NCBI GenBank assembly: GCA_030432255.1
Contig: JAUIHS010000001.1
Coordinates: forward strand, 310,001-374,000
Source: Phycisphaerae bacterium
Lineage (GTDB): Bacteria > Planctomycetota > Phycisphaerae > Phycisphaerales > UBA1924
Length of the DNA stretch: 64,000 nt
Direction of reading: 5' to 3'
Part shown: positions 43,297-51,516 of the stretch, in pieces
Layout of the letters: each line of letters begins with the position of its first letter
How positions within the stretch are numbered: position 1 is the stretch's first letter
Translations under genes and position numbers: made by a program
The notes under the pieces: model-generated
Database searches by the model: none
The model's input: the letters and a program-made list of their open reading frames with translations, nothing else
Told to the model about the DNA's origin: nothing

Positions 43297-44208
43297 TCAG
43301 GACTCGTCCGGGCCGGAGAAGATGGCATTCCTCCAGACATCGAGGCAGGCGAGCGTCATCGGGCCGGGCTGGCCACTTCCGACCGTCTCCGCCTCGATCC
43401 GCACGATCGGAAGCACACCCCAACTGGAGTTGGTGAGAAAGACCTCGTCGGCGCCGAGGAGGTCGTCTACGGTGATCATGCGTTCCTCGACCTTCAGTCC
43501 GGAGGTGCGTGCATGTTCGATCAGGAAGCCCCGGGTGATGCCGGGCAGTACTGGGCTTGGCATGGCGCCCGTCTGTTCCTGCCCCCGCGCGATCGGGGTG
43601 CTCAGGACGCCCTTCTTCACGGTGAATACGTTGCTGACCGTTCCGGATGCGACGTGATTGGTGATCGAAAAGAGGATGGATTCTGATGCCTGCCGGGCGG
43701 CGGCCTGCTGGAGCTCCTTCAGCCGCCACCAGTAGTTGATCGTCTTGTGACCCTGGGCCGGGTCAAGGGGATTGACGCGCGTGTCTCCGATGACGGCGGC
43801 AGCGCCCTTCTCGAAGAGGGCATCGGGGTACGCCGTTGCCGGCTGCACGTGGACGATGATCGTCGGATCAATCGGACCCGGCTGTGCCGCGCTGAGCAGG
43901 TTGAGATTCCCGCCGGTCAAAGTGAGTCGGACGCGGGCGAGGTCATTGCCCGTCGCCAGTTCCGAGTGATCCGTCACTGCTTCGACGAGTTCGGCGAGGG
44001 CATCGTTTCGGAGCGCATCGGACAGGCCGAGTTCGCGAGCCGACTCGACGAGTCGGGCCACGTGGGCATCGACGCGGAAGACGCCGGCGCGGGTCGCCAT
44101 CATCGTCTCGAAGAGCCCGATGCCGTGTTGTACTGAGGCATCGAACGCAGAGACCAAGGCGCTCTCACGCGTGACATATGTTCCGTTGATCCAGGTCGTC
44201 TCGGGCAT
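43297..44208 (-). CDS. Class IV aminotransferase (PabC/IlvE/D-amino-acid transaminase type)
   Basis: A 303-residue PLP enzyme of fold type IV: WINGTYVTRESALVSAFDASVQHGIGLFETMMATRAG at the start, PLP lysine in GHKTINYW, and the C-terminal ITVDDLLGADEVFLTNSSWGVLPI. The order of motifs fits branched-chain, D-amino-acid and 4-amino-4-deoxychorismate lyase enzymes; this cannot be decided by eye. The glutamine amidotransferase next door might suggest PabA/PabC, but no PabB is present. ATG 44208 starts the homology. Confidence 0.85.
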   Translation of the reverse strand: MPETTWINGTYVTRESALVSAFDASVQHGIGLFETMMATRAGVFRVDAHVARLVESARELGLSDALRNDALAELVEAVTDHSELATGNDLARVRLTLTGGNLNLLSAAQPGPIDPTIIVHVQPATAYPDALFEKGAAAVIGDTRVNPLDPAQGHKTINYWWRLKELQQAAARQASESILFSITNHVASGTVSNVFTVKKGVLSTPIARGQEQTGAMPSPVLPGITRGFLIEHARTSGLKVEERMITVDDLLGADEVFLTNSSWGVLPIVRIEAETVGSGQPGPMTLACLDVWRNAIFSGPDES

Positions 44209-44301
44209 CGGGTCGCTTTCTGTGGGCGTTTCGGATCCGGCATCATGGGGGGGTGAACGCGACGCCGCAAGGGACCGGCGCGTCCGATCCCGCCAAGCCC
44301 G

Positions 44302-44307
44302 TAAGAT
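44302..44307 (+). promoter_or_regulatory. -10 box close to the hom start
   Basis: TAAGAT ends seven bases before the ATG at 44315; no ribosome site is visible, so the transcript may be leaderless. Confidence 0.45.
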
Positions 44308-44314
44308 ATGCCCC

Positions 44315-45373
44315 ATGCGCATCTCGATCATCGGATACGGAACCGTCGGCCAGGGTGTGATCGAACTCCTGAATCAGCATGGGGATCGCTATGCAGCGCG
44401 CCTGGGTGAGCCGGTCGAGGTGGCGGCGATTCTCGTCCGCGACGTTTCCCGGTCGCGCGAGGTCGCACCACCGGCGGGCGCCCTCGTCACCGACAGCGCC
44501 GATGCCTTTCACAGCACACCCTGTGATGCGGTGGTGGAGGTGGCCGGGGGCATCGACCTGGCAGCAGGGTGGCTCCAGACGGCAATCGGGGCCGGGCGGC
44601 ATGTGGTGACTGCGAACAAGGCGCTCATGGCCGCTCGCGGCGAGGACCTCTACCGCCTCGCAGCCCGGGAGAATCGCATCATTCGCATGGAGGCGGCGGT
44701 CGGCGGTGGTGTTCCGTGTGTGACCGGACTCGTCGACGGTCTCGCGGCCAACGAGGTGACCCGGGTCGTCGGCATCCTGAACGGCACCTGCAACTTCATT
44801 CTTGATCGAATGCAGCAGCAGATCCGGAGCGGCGGAGATGCCTCGAACGCCTATGAGGAGGCGCTGGCGGAAGCCACCCGGCTCGGGTTTGCGGAAGCGG
44901 ATCCGTCGAAGGACGTATCAGGCCGCGACGCTGCGGAAAAACTCGCCATTCTCGCGACGCTTGCGTTCGGTGGTGTGGTGGACGTTGAGGCGATTCCGTG
45001 TGAGGGTGTCGAGGGAATCGATGTGGAGAGCATCATTGACGCGGTCAGTCTGGGGCGTTCGATCCGGCTCATTGCAGCGGCGGAGCGCATCGATGCCCGG
45101 CGCGTCCGCGCGCTGGTTCGTCCTGTCGAGGTGGCGCCGGACGACGAGGACCTCGGCATGTTGAGCAGCGTGCACGCATCGGCGAACGGCGTGGTGTACT
45201 GGGGTGATGCCGTCGGTATGGTCTCGTTCTTCGGCGCCGGCGCGGGTCGGCGTCCGACGGCTTCGGCGGTCATGTCGGACATTCTGCGTGTGGGCGAGGA
45301 GCGTCACGACGCGAATCCGGCCCGCTTCAATCCCTGGCCGCTTGACGGTGAGCCGCTTCAGGTTGTGGGTTGA
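44315..45373 (+). CDS. hom: Homoserine dehydrogenase
   Basis: A 352-residue short-form enzyme with the NAD(P) motif GYGTVGQG (residues 7-14), VTANKALMA, GILNGTCNFIL, and FAEADPSKDVSGRDAAEKL containing the catalytic Lys/Asp region. It reduces aspartate semialdehyde to homoserine for threonine and methionine. No C-terminal ACT domain is present, so classical threonine feedback may be missing. It diverges from the aminotransferase gene and converges with the next gene, five bases apart. Confidence 0.95.
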   Translation: MRISIIGYGTVGQGVIELLNQHGDRYAARLGEPVEVAAILVRDVSRSREVAPPAGALVTDSADAFHSTPCDAVVEVAGGIDLAAGWLQTAIGAGRHVVTANKALMAARGEDLYRLAARENRIIRMEAAVGGGVPCVTGLVDGLAANEVTRVVGILNGTCNFILDRMQQQIRSGGDASNAYEEALAEATRLGFAEADPSKDVSGRDAAEKLAILATLAFGGVVDVEAIPCEGVEGIDVESIIDAVSLGRSIRLIAAAERIDARRVRALVRPVEVAPDDEDLGMLSSVHASANGVVYWGDAVGMVSFFGAGAGRRPTASAVMSDILRVGEERHDANPARFNPWPLDGEPLQVVG

Positions 45374-45378
45374 TCGGG

Positions 45379-46026
45379 TCAGTTGAAGTGACCGGTCTTG
45401 AGTCCACCCAGCCAGTTCGTGCTCGGCTTCTGGCCGAGGTAGGTGAGCCAGTTGAACTCGCTGACCTGCCAGCGTCCTTCGGGATCCTGACGCCACGCGA
45501 TTTCCCAGGTGGTCGGATGGGGTCCGCCGAATGTGGCACTCTGCACCCGCGCCTTGAAGAGGGTCCGTCCGATGCCGGGACCGTCGACGGATGCAGCTTT
45601 GTAGCTGAATGAGCTGTCCGTGATCTGGAGATTGGCTTCGAACGTCTGGATCATCGAGAGCATCCAGTCCCGGTCCATCCGGGCGAGGTACTCACCTGAG
45701 ACGCTCACGCTGACGCCGGGAGCGAGGTAGTCATCCGCCGCGACGAAGTCCGAGGTCATGATGATCTGAACAAACTCGCGATTGCGATGGAGCAGTTCTT
45801 CCCGTTCGGTTTCGACGAGATGACCCGTGACCATGATCGCGATGCCGGCGACTGCCAGCAGGCCGGCGGGGAGCATGGCTTTCCCCCCGGTGCCCCGAGA
45901 CCAGGGGATGTAGGCGGCCACGATGGCGAAGACCAGCAGAAAGACGCCCGGGACAATGGACTGTTCCAGCAGCCAGTGTTCGAGAAGTGGCGGCGCAGGG
46001 AGCGAAGCAATCATCGGGCTCAGCAT
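45379..46026 (-). CDS. Two-helix membrane protein with an NTF2-like extracytoplasmic domain
   Basis: A 215-residue protein. Two hydrophobic segments lie near residues 20-38 and 48-65 (SIVPGVFLLVFAIVAAYI and AMLPAGLLAVAGIAIMVTGHL). The rest (FVQIIMTSDFVAADDYLAPGVSVSV through WEIAWRQDPEGRWQVSEF) has the length and strand-helix pattern of an NTF2-like domain. I know no specific family. An inverted repeat lies 16-33 bases before its start. Confidence 0.7.
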   Translation of the reverse strand: MLSPMIASLPAPPLLEHWLLEQSIVPGVFLLVFAIVAAYIPWSRGTGGKAMLPAGLLAVAGIAIMVTGHLVETEREELLHRNREFVQIIMTSDFVAADDYLAPGVSVSVSGEYLARMDRDWMLSMIQTFEANLQITDSSFSYKAASVDGPGIGRTLFKARVQSATFGGPHPTTWEIAWRQDPEGRWQVSEFNWLTYLGQKPSTNWLGGLKTGHFN

Positions 46027-46041
46027 GGGTGACTCCGTTCG

Positions 46042-46059
46042 GCGTACTTCACTGTACGC
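46042..46059. promoter_or_regulatory. Inverted repeat between the membrane protein and the Maf gene
   Basis: GCGTAC (46042-46047), six bases, GTACGC (46054-46059). It lies in the 118-base divergent region and overlaps a leftward TACAGT box, so it may be an operator. Confidence 0.35.
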
Positions 46060-46144
46060 ATCGGAGGCGGCAATGTTGCAGTCGGCGGCCATCCCCGGTC
46101 GATAACACCTGATTGACGTCCAGTCTTCTGCTGAGGTTGCGCGC

Positions 46145-49100
46145 ATGACGATGATCGACACCACGGTGACGACGCCCGCCTCACTGCTTGAGGCGAACCT
46201 CGCCGCGCTGCTGCTCAGCAGTCCGCGTGCCGCCAGGCAGATCGCGGCGACCCTCCCGCGCGATGACATCGAGTTCATCGAGACGGACGAAGGCCTGTCG
46301 GCGCGACTCGACGGGCGCCTGCTCGCGAGCCGGCGTCGACCGCGGGAGGAGGCCGAGCGATTCGCGGCGGGTGTCGACGTATCAACTGCGGGTGGCATCG
46401 TCGTCCTCGGATTCGGCCTCGGCTACCACCTCGACGCGATCTCAAAGCGCGTCAAGAACACCGCGATGCTGGTGGTATTTGAACCTGATCTCGGCCTGCT
46501 TCGCGCCGTCTTCGAACGCATCGACTGCCGGGAGTGGCTGCTGAACACACCGACCGTGATCGTGACGGAGCCGGACGATGCCGGCGCGATCAGCGATGCG
46601 ACTCAGAAGCGCATCGTCATGCTGGCGATGGGCGTCACAGTTGTACAGCATCCCGCCAGCGAACAGCGTCTTGGTGCCGATGCCCGCTCCTTCTCCGATC
46701 AGTTGCTCCGGGTCGTCAATGCCATGCGCACCAACGTCATCACGACGCTCGTACAGATGGACGTGACGCTGCGCAACGTGCTCATGAATCTCGATCACTA
46801 TGTCACGGGAGGTCGGATCAACGAGTTGAAGGGTGCCGCGACCGGCTTCCCCGGCATCGTCGTCTCGGCGGGACCGAGCCTGCGTCGGAACATCGCATTA
46901 CTCAAGGACCCCCGCGTGCGCGAGAGGTGCGTGATTGTCGCGGTACAGACTGTCCTCAAGCCGCTGCTTCGCGAAGGCATCCGGCCGCACTTCGTGACCG
47001 CGCTGGACTTCCACGAGATCTCCGGTCGCTTCTATGAAGGTCTCACACCCGCGGATGTCGAGGGCATCACGCTGATTGCCGAGCCGAAGGCCAATGCCGC
47101 CATCACCGAGGGTTTCCCGGGACCCGTTCGAATGCTGCGCGATGAGAACCTTGAACTGCTGCTCGGCGAGGCGCGGAGCCGCGGCCACGACATGCTTCCG
47201 TCCGGCGCCACCGTCGCTCATCTCGCATATGGTGTTGCGCGCTACCTGGGTTGTGATCCGGTCATCCTCATGGGACAGGATCTCGCGTTCAGCGATGGGC
47301 AGTACTATGCACCCGGTGCCGCGATTCACGACGTCTGGGGACCCGAACTCAGCGGCTTCAACACGCTCGAGATGATGGAGTGGGAGCGGATCGTGCGGAT
47401 GAAGGCACATCTGCACAAACTCACGGATCACAGCGGTCGGAGTATCTACACCGACAACCAGATGGCGACGTATCTCGCGGCGTTCGAACGCGAGTTTCTG
47501 CGCGATGTTGAACAGGGGCGGACCGTCATTGATGCAACGGAGGGCGGCGCCGCGAAGCAGCACTCAACCGCGATGTCCCTGCGGGAAGCCCTTGAGCAGC
47601 ATGTTTACCACCGTGCGGACTGCCTGCCCGAGTTGCCGGCGCCGCCCGAGCGCCTCGGGCGAGAAGCGCTGTGCGCCAGTGAGGCGGTGAAAGCGATTGA
47701 CAGGCACGTTCGTGATGTCACGGGTGATGTCAAACGCGTCGGTCGCCTGTCGCGACAGGCCGCCCGCCACCTCGATCGCATTGCAAAGACCATTGAAGAT
47801 GATGCCGCCACCAATCGCGAGATCCGCAAGGTGTACCGACTCCGTGACCAGGTGACGGAACTCTCACCTGCCTATGACCTCGTGCACACGCTCAATCAGA
47901 TTGGCGGCTTCAAGCGAGTTCGTGCCGATCGCGCGTTGCGTGTGGATGAAGACAGCCTCAGTCCGCACGAGAAACAGCGTCGGCAGACCGAGCGTGACCA
48001 GACCAATGTGCGCTGGCTCGCTGATGCCGCGGACGTGATGACCGACCTGCTCGAAGCCACGAGCGATGCACTCCGGGGGGGCGCCAAGCGCACCCGCGAC
48101 CTGATGCCGGAGGCGATCGAGGAGATGGTTGAGGACCGTCCGAGGACGAAGGGTGCCGCCAACCGCCAGGTGATCGCGGTCATCCCCTACGACCCGGACT
48201 CGACACCCCTCGGTCGGTCAAGAACTGATGCGGGCGCCCACCTTCGCGCCACGATCAGCCGGCTCAGGCAGTGCAGGTCGCCGGAGCATATCGTGGTCGC
48301 GACAGGAGATGAGGGAGCAACGCGAGATCACCTTGCGGATCTCGCAGCGCACATTGAGGTGCGCAGGGTGGACCGGGCCTGCTCGTCGAAGAGACGTCGG
48401 GCGCTCGGTGTGATTCGTGCCTTCGCATCCGGGTGGCGAGGCTGCCCGGGTCATCTCTCCGTGTTCGACGAGATCTTCGATGCGCCTCTCATCGATGCGG
48501 CACTGGAAGGAACGGACGCCTGTGGTGCACTGCTGATCGGCCCCGATTGGGTCCACCTCGATCCGGTCCTCAACGATCAACTGGTCGAGCGCATGCTCGA
48601 GTCGCCCGAAGTCAACAGGCTTACCTTCTCGCAGGCGCCTCCCGGGATCGCCGGCTGTGTTCTGGCTCGTCCTCTGCTTGCTGATTTCGCGGCTGCCCAG
48701 GCGGCGGGAAGTGCCGGGGCCCAGATCGGCGCCATGCTCGGCTACCTCCCGACGCGCCCGGTGGCGGACCCGGTCGCCCGGCCTGTCTGCATACAGGTCC
48801 CGCCAGAAGTACGGCAGTCGCCGCACCGATTCATCCCCGATCGGAGCGTGGCGCGCGAGTACCTTCATCACGCCACTGTTGACGGTGAATCGGATGCAGC
48901 ACAGATCTCCGCATCTCTTGAGGCGCTTGATCAGTCTGATACACCAAGAGCGCCCCAGCACCTCGTCCTGGAGATCACAACCCGGCGAGCACTCAAGGGC
49001 AGCCGGATCGACCACCTCCAGGCGCGAACCGCCGAACGCGCCGACATGCCAGTCAATCAGGCGATCGAACTGGTACAGGATTTCGCAGCAGGCGTTCCCG

Positions 49101-49735
49101 ATGGATGCGTGACGTTCTCCGGTAGCGGTGATCCGCTCCTGCATTCGCGGTTCGCAGACATCGCCGCGGCCGCCAGCGATGCCGGTCTCGTGGTCCATGC
49201 CAGAACCGATCTTCCCCGGGATCATGCGCCTCTCGATCACGTCCACGTACTGAGCATCGATCTCGTTGCGGGAACTGCCTCCACCTACGCGGCGCTTTCT
49301 GGAGCGGACGAAGGCGCCTACCGAGGCCTGCTGGAGCGTCTGGATGTGCTCATCAAGTCGATCGATGTTTCGGTCGGACTCCCCGAACAGTGGCTCATCC
49401 CGCGCATCACGCGATGCGATGAGGTGTACGAAGAGATCGAGGGGTTCTACGACAAGTGGAATCTCATTGTGGGAGCCGCGGTGATCGATCCCATGCCGCG
49501 GCCCGTCGATGGTCAGCGTGTGGAATGCCTGCCTCCACCCCGGAACGTGATGCTGCGGCATGCACGGGATCGCATGATGATCCTGAGCGATGGAACGGCG
49601 GCGGTGTGTGAGTCGGAGATCGACAGGTCGGGCACTGTCCGTACCAGCGACGGATGGGAACGTGCCTGGGCGGAGATCTGGTCGGCGCGGACCACCATGT
49701 TCCGTCGCGGCGAGTCCATCTGGACAGGGCGGTAA
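46145..49735 (+). CDS. Maf-type (DUF115) flagellin/surface glycosyltransferase fused to degenerate nucleotidyltransferase and radical-SAM/SPASM-like domains
   Basis: A 1196-residue protein. Residues about 80-130 hold an N-terminal Rossmann-like helper with FGLGYHLDA. Residues 235-400 form the DUF115 core, with VSAGPSL (240-246) and LMGQDLAFSDGQYY, as in Maf nonulosonate transferases. A helical linker follows. Residues 675-830 look like an SpsF-type nucleotidyltransferase (IAVIPYDPDSTPLGRS, ATGDEGATRDHL) with key residues changed. Residues 938-1110 follow the radical-SAM beta-alpha pattern (LVLEITTRRALKGSRID, then SGSGDPLLH), but the CxxxCxxC cluster is absent. Residues 1125-1180 resemble SPASM (RMMILSDGTAAVCESE...W) with only Cys1128 and Cys1155. 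neuABC follow in the same direction. Confidence 0.8.
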   Translation: MTMIDTTVTTPASLLEANLAALLLSSPRAARQIAATLPRDDIEFIETDEGLSARLDGRLLASRRRPREEAERFAAGVDVSTAGGIVVLGFGLGYHLDAISKRVKNTAMLVVFEPDLGLLRAVFERIDCREWLLNTPTVIVTEPDDAGAISDATQKRIVMLAMGVTVVQHPASEQRLGADARSFSDQLLRVVNAMRTNVITTLVQMDVTLRNVLMNLDHYVTGGRINELKGAATGFPGIVVSAGPSLRRNIALLKDPRVRERCVIVAVQTVLKPLLREGIRPHFVTALDFHEISGRFYEGLTPADVEGITLIAEPKANAAITEGFPGPVRMLRDENLELLLGEARSRGHDMLPSGATVAHLAYGVARYLGCDPVILMGQDLAFSDGQYYAPGAAIHDVWGPELSGFNTLEMMEWERIVRMKAHLHKLTDHSGRSIYTDNQMATYLAAFEREFLRDVEQGRTVIDATEGGAAKQHSTAMSLREALEQHVYHRADCLPELPAPPERLGREALCASEAVKAIDRHVRDVTGDVKRVGRLSRQAARHLDRIAKTIEDDAATNREIRKVYRLRDQVTELSPAYDLVHTLNQIGGFKRVRADRALRVDEDSLSPHEKQRRQTERDQTNVRWLADAADVMTDLLEATSDALRGGAKRTRDLMPEAIEEMVEDRPRTKGAANRQVIAVIPYDPDSTPLGRSRTDAGAHLRATISRLRQCRSPEHIVVATGDEGATRDHLADLAAHIEVRRVDRACSSKRRRALGVIRAFASGWRGCPGHLSVFDEIFDAPLIDAALEGTDACGALLIGPDWVHLDPVLNDQLVERMLESPEVNRLTFSQAPPGIAGCVLARPLLADFAAAQAAGSAGAQIGAMLGYLPTRPVADPVARPVCIQVPPEVRQSPHRFIPDRSVAREYLHHATVDGESDAAQISASLEALDQSDTPRAPQHLVLEITTRRALKGSRIDHLQARTAERADMPVNQAIELVQDFAAGVPDGCVTFSGSGDPLLHSRFADIAAAASDAGLVVHARTDLPRDHAPLDHVHVLSIDLVAGTASTYAALSGADEGAYRGLLERLDVLIKSIDVSVGLPEQWLIPRITRCDEVYEEIEGFYDKWNLIVGAAVIDPMPRPVDGQRVECLPPPRNVMLRHARDRMMILSDGTAAVCESEIDRSGTVRTSDGWERAWAEIWSARTTMFRRGESIWTGR

Positions 49736-49738
49736 TGG

Positions 49739-50521
49739 ATGTCGACGCTTGCTCTCATTCTCGGCCGTGCCGGCAGCAAGGGTGTTCCGGGCAAGAACAC
49801 GGCGGACATTGCCGGAAGGCCGTGCATCGAATGGACGATCGACGCAGCCCAGGAGGCGATCGGTGTCGATCGTGTTGCACTCAGTACGGATTGCCCGGTC
49901 ATGCAGCGAATCGGTGCTGCCCGTGGAATCGAAGTCATTGAGCGGCCGGCCGACCTTGCGTGCGATCACACGACAGTCGATGCGGCGGCACGTCACGCGG
50001 TCGATCAACTGAACGACGCGCGCATCGTGAACGTGTGCATGCTCTACGCGAATGTTCCCGTGCGTCCACAGGGGGTTGTGGATCGCGTTATGACGATGCT
50101 GGAGACGACTGGTGCAGACTCAGTGCAGACGTACCAACCCGTCGGCAAGTACCACCCCTGGTGGATGGCGCGGGTCGATGCCGGGGGGGTCGTCACACCG
50201 TGGGAGGGGGACGTGCTCAATCACGGCGTGTTCCGCAGGCAGGACCTGCCACCCGCGCTGATCCCGGACGGCGCCGTCCTCGCGGTCACGCGCCCTGCCC
50301 TGTATCTGGAGATCCCCGGGGTGACCCCGGGCCCGCATGCCTTCTTCGGGCGCGAGCGTCGCGGCGTCGTGAACCCGGAAGGATCAGTCATTGATATCGA
50401 CGCACCCGAGGACCTCGCGGTTGCGCGAGCGTTTCTTGAGAGTCAGGAGTTGCCATGCGCATCGGAAGCCGCCTCATCAGCGCCGACGAATCGCCCTACA
50501 TCATCGCGGAAATCGGTGTAA
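49739..50521 (+). CDS. neuA: CMP-nonulosonate (acylneuraminate-type) cytidylyltransferase
   Basis: A 260-residue protein with the CTP-binding pattern LILGRAGSKGVPGKN, the usual IPAR replaced by ILGR, then GRPCIEWTIDAA, VALSTDCPVMQRIG and VIDIDAPEDLAVARAF. It activates a nine-carbon sugar with CMP. The start, four bases after the Maf gene stop, keeps these together. The last 22 codons overlap neuB in another frame by 67 bases, longer than usual. Sugar identity (Neu5Ac, legionaminic) is not decided. Confidence 0.85.
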   Translation: MSTLALILGRAGSKGVPGKNTADIAGRPCIEWTIDAAQEAIGVDRVALSTDCPVMQRIGAARGIEVIERPADLACDHTTVDAAARHAVDQLNDARIVNVCMLYANVPVRPQGVVDRVMTMLETTGADSVQTYQPVGKYHPWWMARVDAGGVVTPWEGDVLNHGVFRRQDLPPALIPDGAVLAVTRPALYLEIPGVTPGPHAFFGRERRGVVNPEGSVIDIDAPEDLAVARAFLESQELPCASEAASSAPTNRPTSSRKSV

Positions 50522-51516
50522 ATCACGATGGAGATCCGGATCGCGCGATCGATCTCGTCGACTGTGCCGCCGAGGCTGGTGTCGACGCCGTCAAACTCCA
50601 GTACTTCGAAGCGGAGCGACTCATGGGACGTGCCGCGGCACTTGCTGCGTATCAGCGCGATGCCGGTGAGCAGGACCCGCTTGCGATGCTGCGGCGACTG
50701 GAACTGGCTCTGCCGGATATGCAGCGCATCGTTTCGCACGCCCATCAACGGGATCTCCATGCGGTCATGACCGTATTCAGTACCGAACTGGTCGAGGCCG
50801 CCGCAACCCTTCCCGTCGATGCCTTCAAGTCCGCATCTCCGGACATCATTCACAAGCCGCTGCTGAGCGCCATGTGGGAGACTGGTCGTCCCCTGATCAT
50901 CAGCACTGGTGCTGCATCCATTTCAGAGATTGACCGGGCGGTGCGATGGCTCCTGCCGGTTGATGACAGTGAAGAGCCGCGTCTCGCCATGCTTCAGTGT
51001 GTGAGCGCCTATCCCACACCGGATCATGCCGCCGCTCTGCGCGCCATTCGTGCGCTGGATCGTCGGTATCAGATCCCCATCGGCTACAGCGATCACACTT
51101 CGGGGGCCGACACGGGTGCGCTCGCTGTTGCTGCGGGCGCATGTATCCTGGAGAAGCACCTCACCTGGAGCCGCGATGCGCAAGGGCCGGATCACGCGGC
51201 GTCTCTCGACGTTGCCGGGATGACTGCATACGTTACGGCCGCGAGGCGCGCTGCGAGCATGCTCGGTTCGATCGGGAAGCGCGTGCAGCCGATCGAGCGC
51301 GATGTGCGGCGCGTCTCGAGGCAGTCTCTGGTTGCGGTACGTGATCGAAGGCAGGGTGAAGTCCTGCGGCCGGGTGACCTGACCGTGCAACGGCCCGGCG
51401 GCGGTGTTGAGCCGTGGCGACTCGAGGATGTCGTCGGTGGGCGTCTGCTCAGCGATCTCAAGGCGGGCGAGATGCTGTGCGAGCGGCACCTGGTGGCGCC
51501 GGAGCCGGTGTCGTGA
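50455..51516 (+). CDS. neuB: Nonulosonate (N-acetylneuraminate-type) synthase
   Basis: A 353-residue NeuB: IIAEIGVNHDGDPDRAIDLVDCAAEAGVDAVKLQ, then VDAFKSASPDIIH and IPIGYSDHTSGADTGALAVAAGACILEKHLTW in the TIM barrel. Residues about 290-353 are an SAF (antifreeze-like) domain (RQSLVAVRDRRQGEVLRPGDL). It condenses phosphoenolpyruvate with an N-acyl hexosamine. Its stop overlaps the neuC start (GTGA). Confidence 0.92.
   Translation: MRIGSRLISADESPYIIAEIGVNHDGDPDRAIDLVDCAAEAGVDAVKLQYFEAERLMGRAAALAAYQRDAGEQDPLAMLRRLELALPDMQRIVSHAHQRDLHAVMTVFSTELVEAAATLPVDAFKSASPDIIHKPLLSAMWETGRPLIISTGAASISEIDRAVRWLLPVDDSEEPRLAMLQCVSAYPTPDHAAALRAIRALDRRYQIPIGYSDHTSGADTGALAVAAGACILEKHLTWSRDAQGPDHAASLDVAGMTAYVTAARRAASMLGSIGKRVQPIERDVRRVSRQSLVAVRDRRQGEVLRPGDLTVQRPGGGVEPWRLEDVVGGRLLSDLKAGEMLCERHLVAPEPVS

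Noticed and set aside
48218-50008. A 596-codon minus-strand open frame
   Set aside because: It is antisense to the Maf/SAM-like protein and neuA, both supported by motifs; no start signal or family resemblance.
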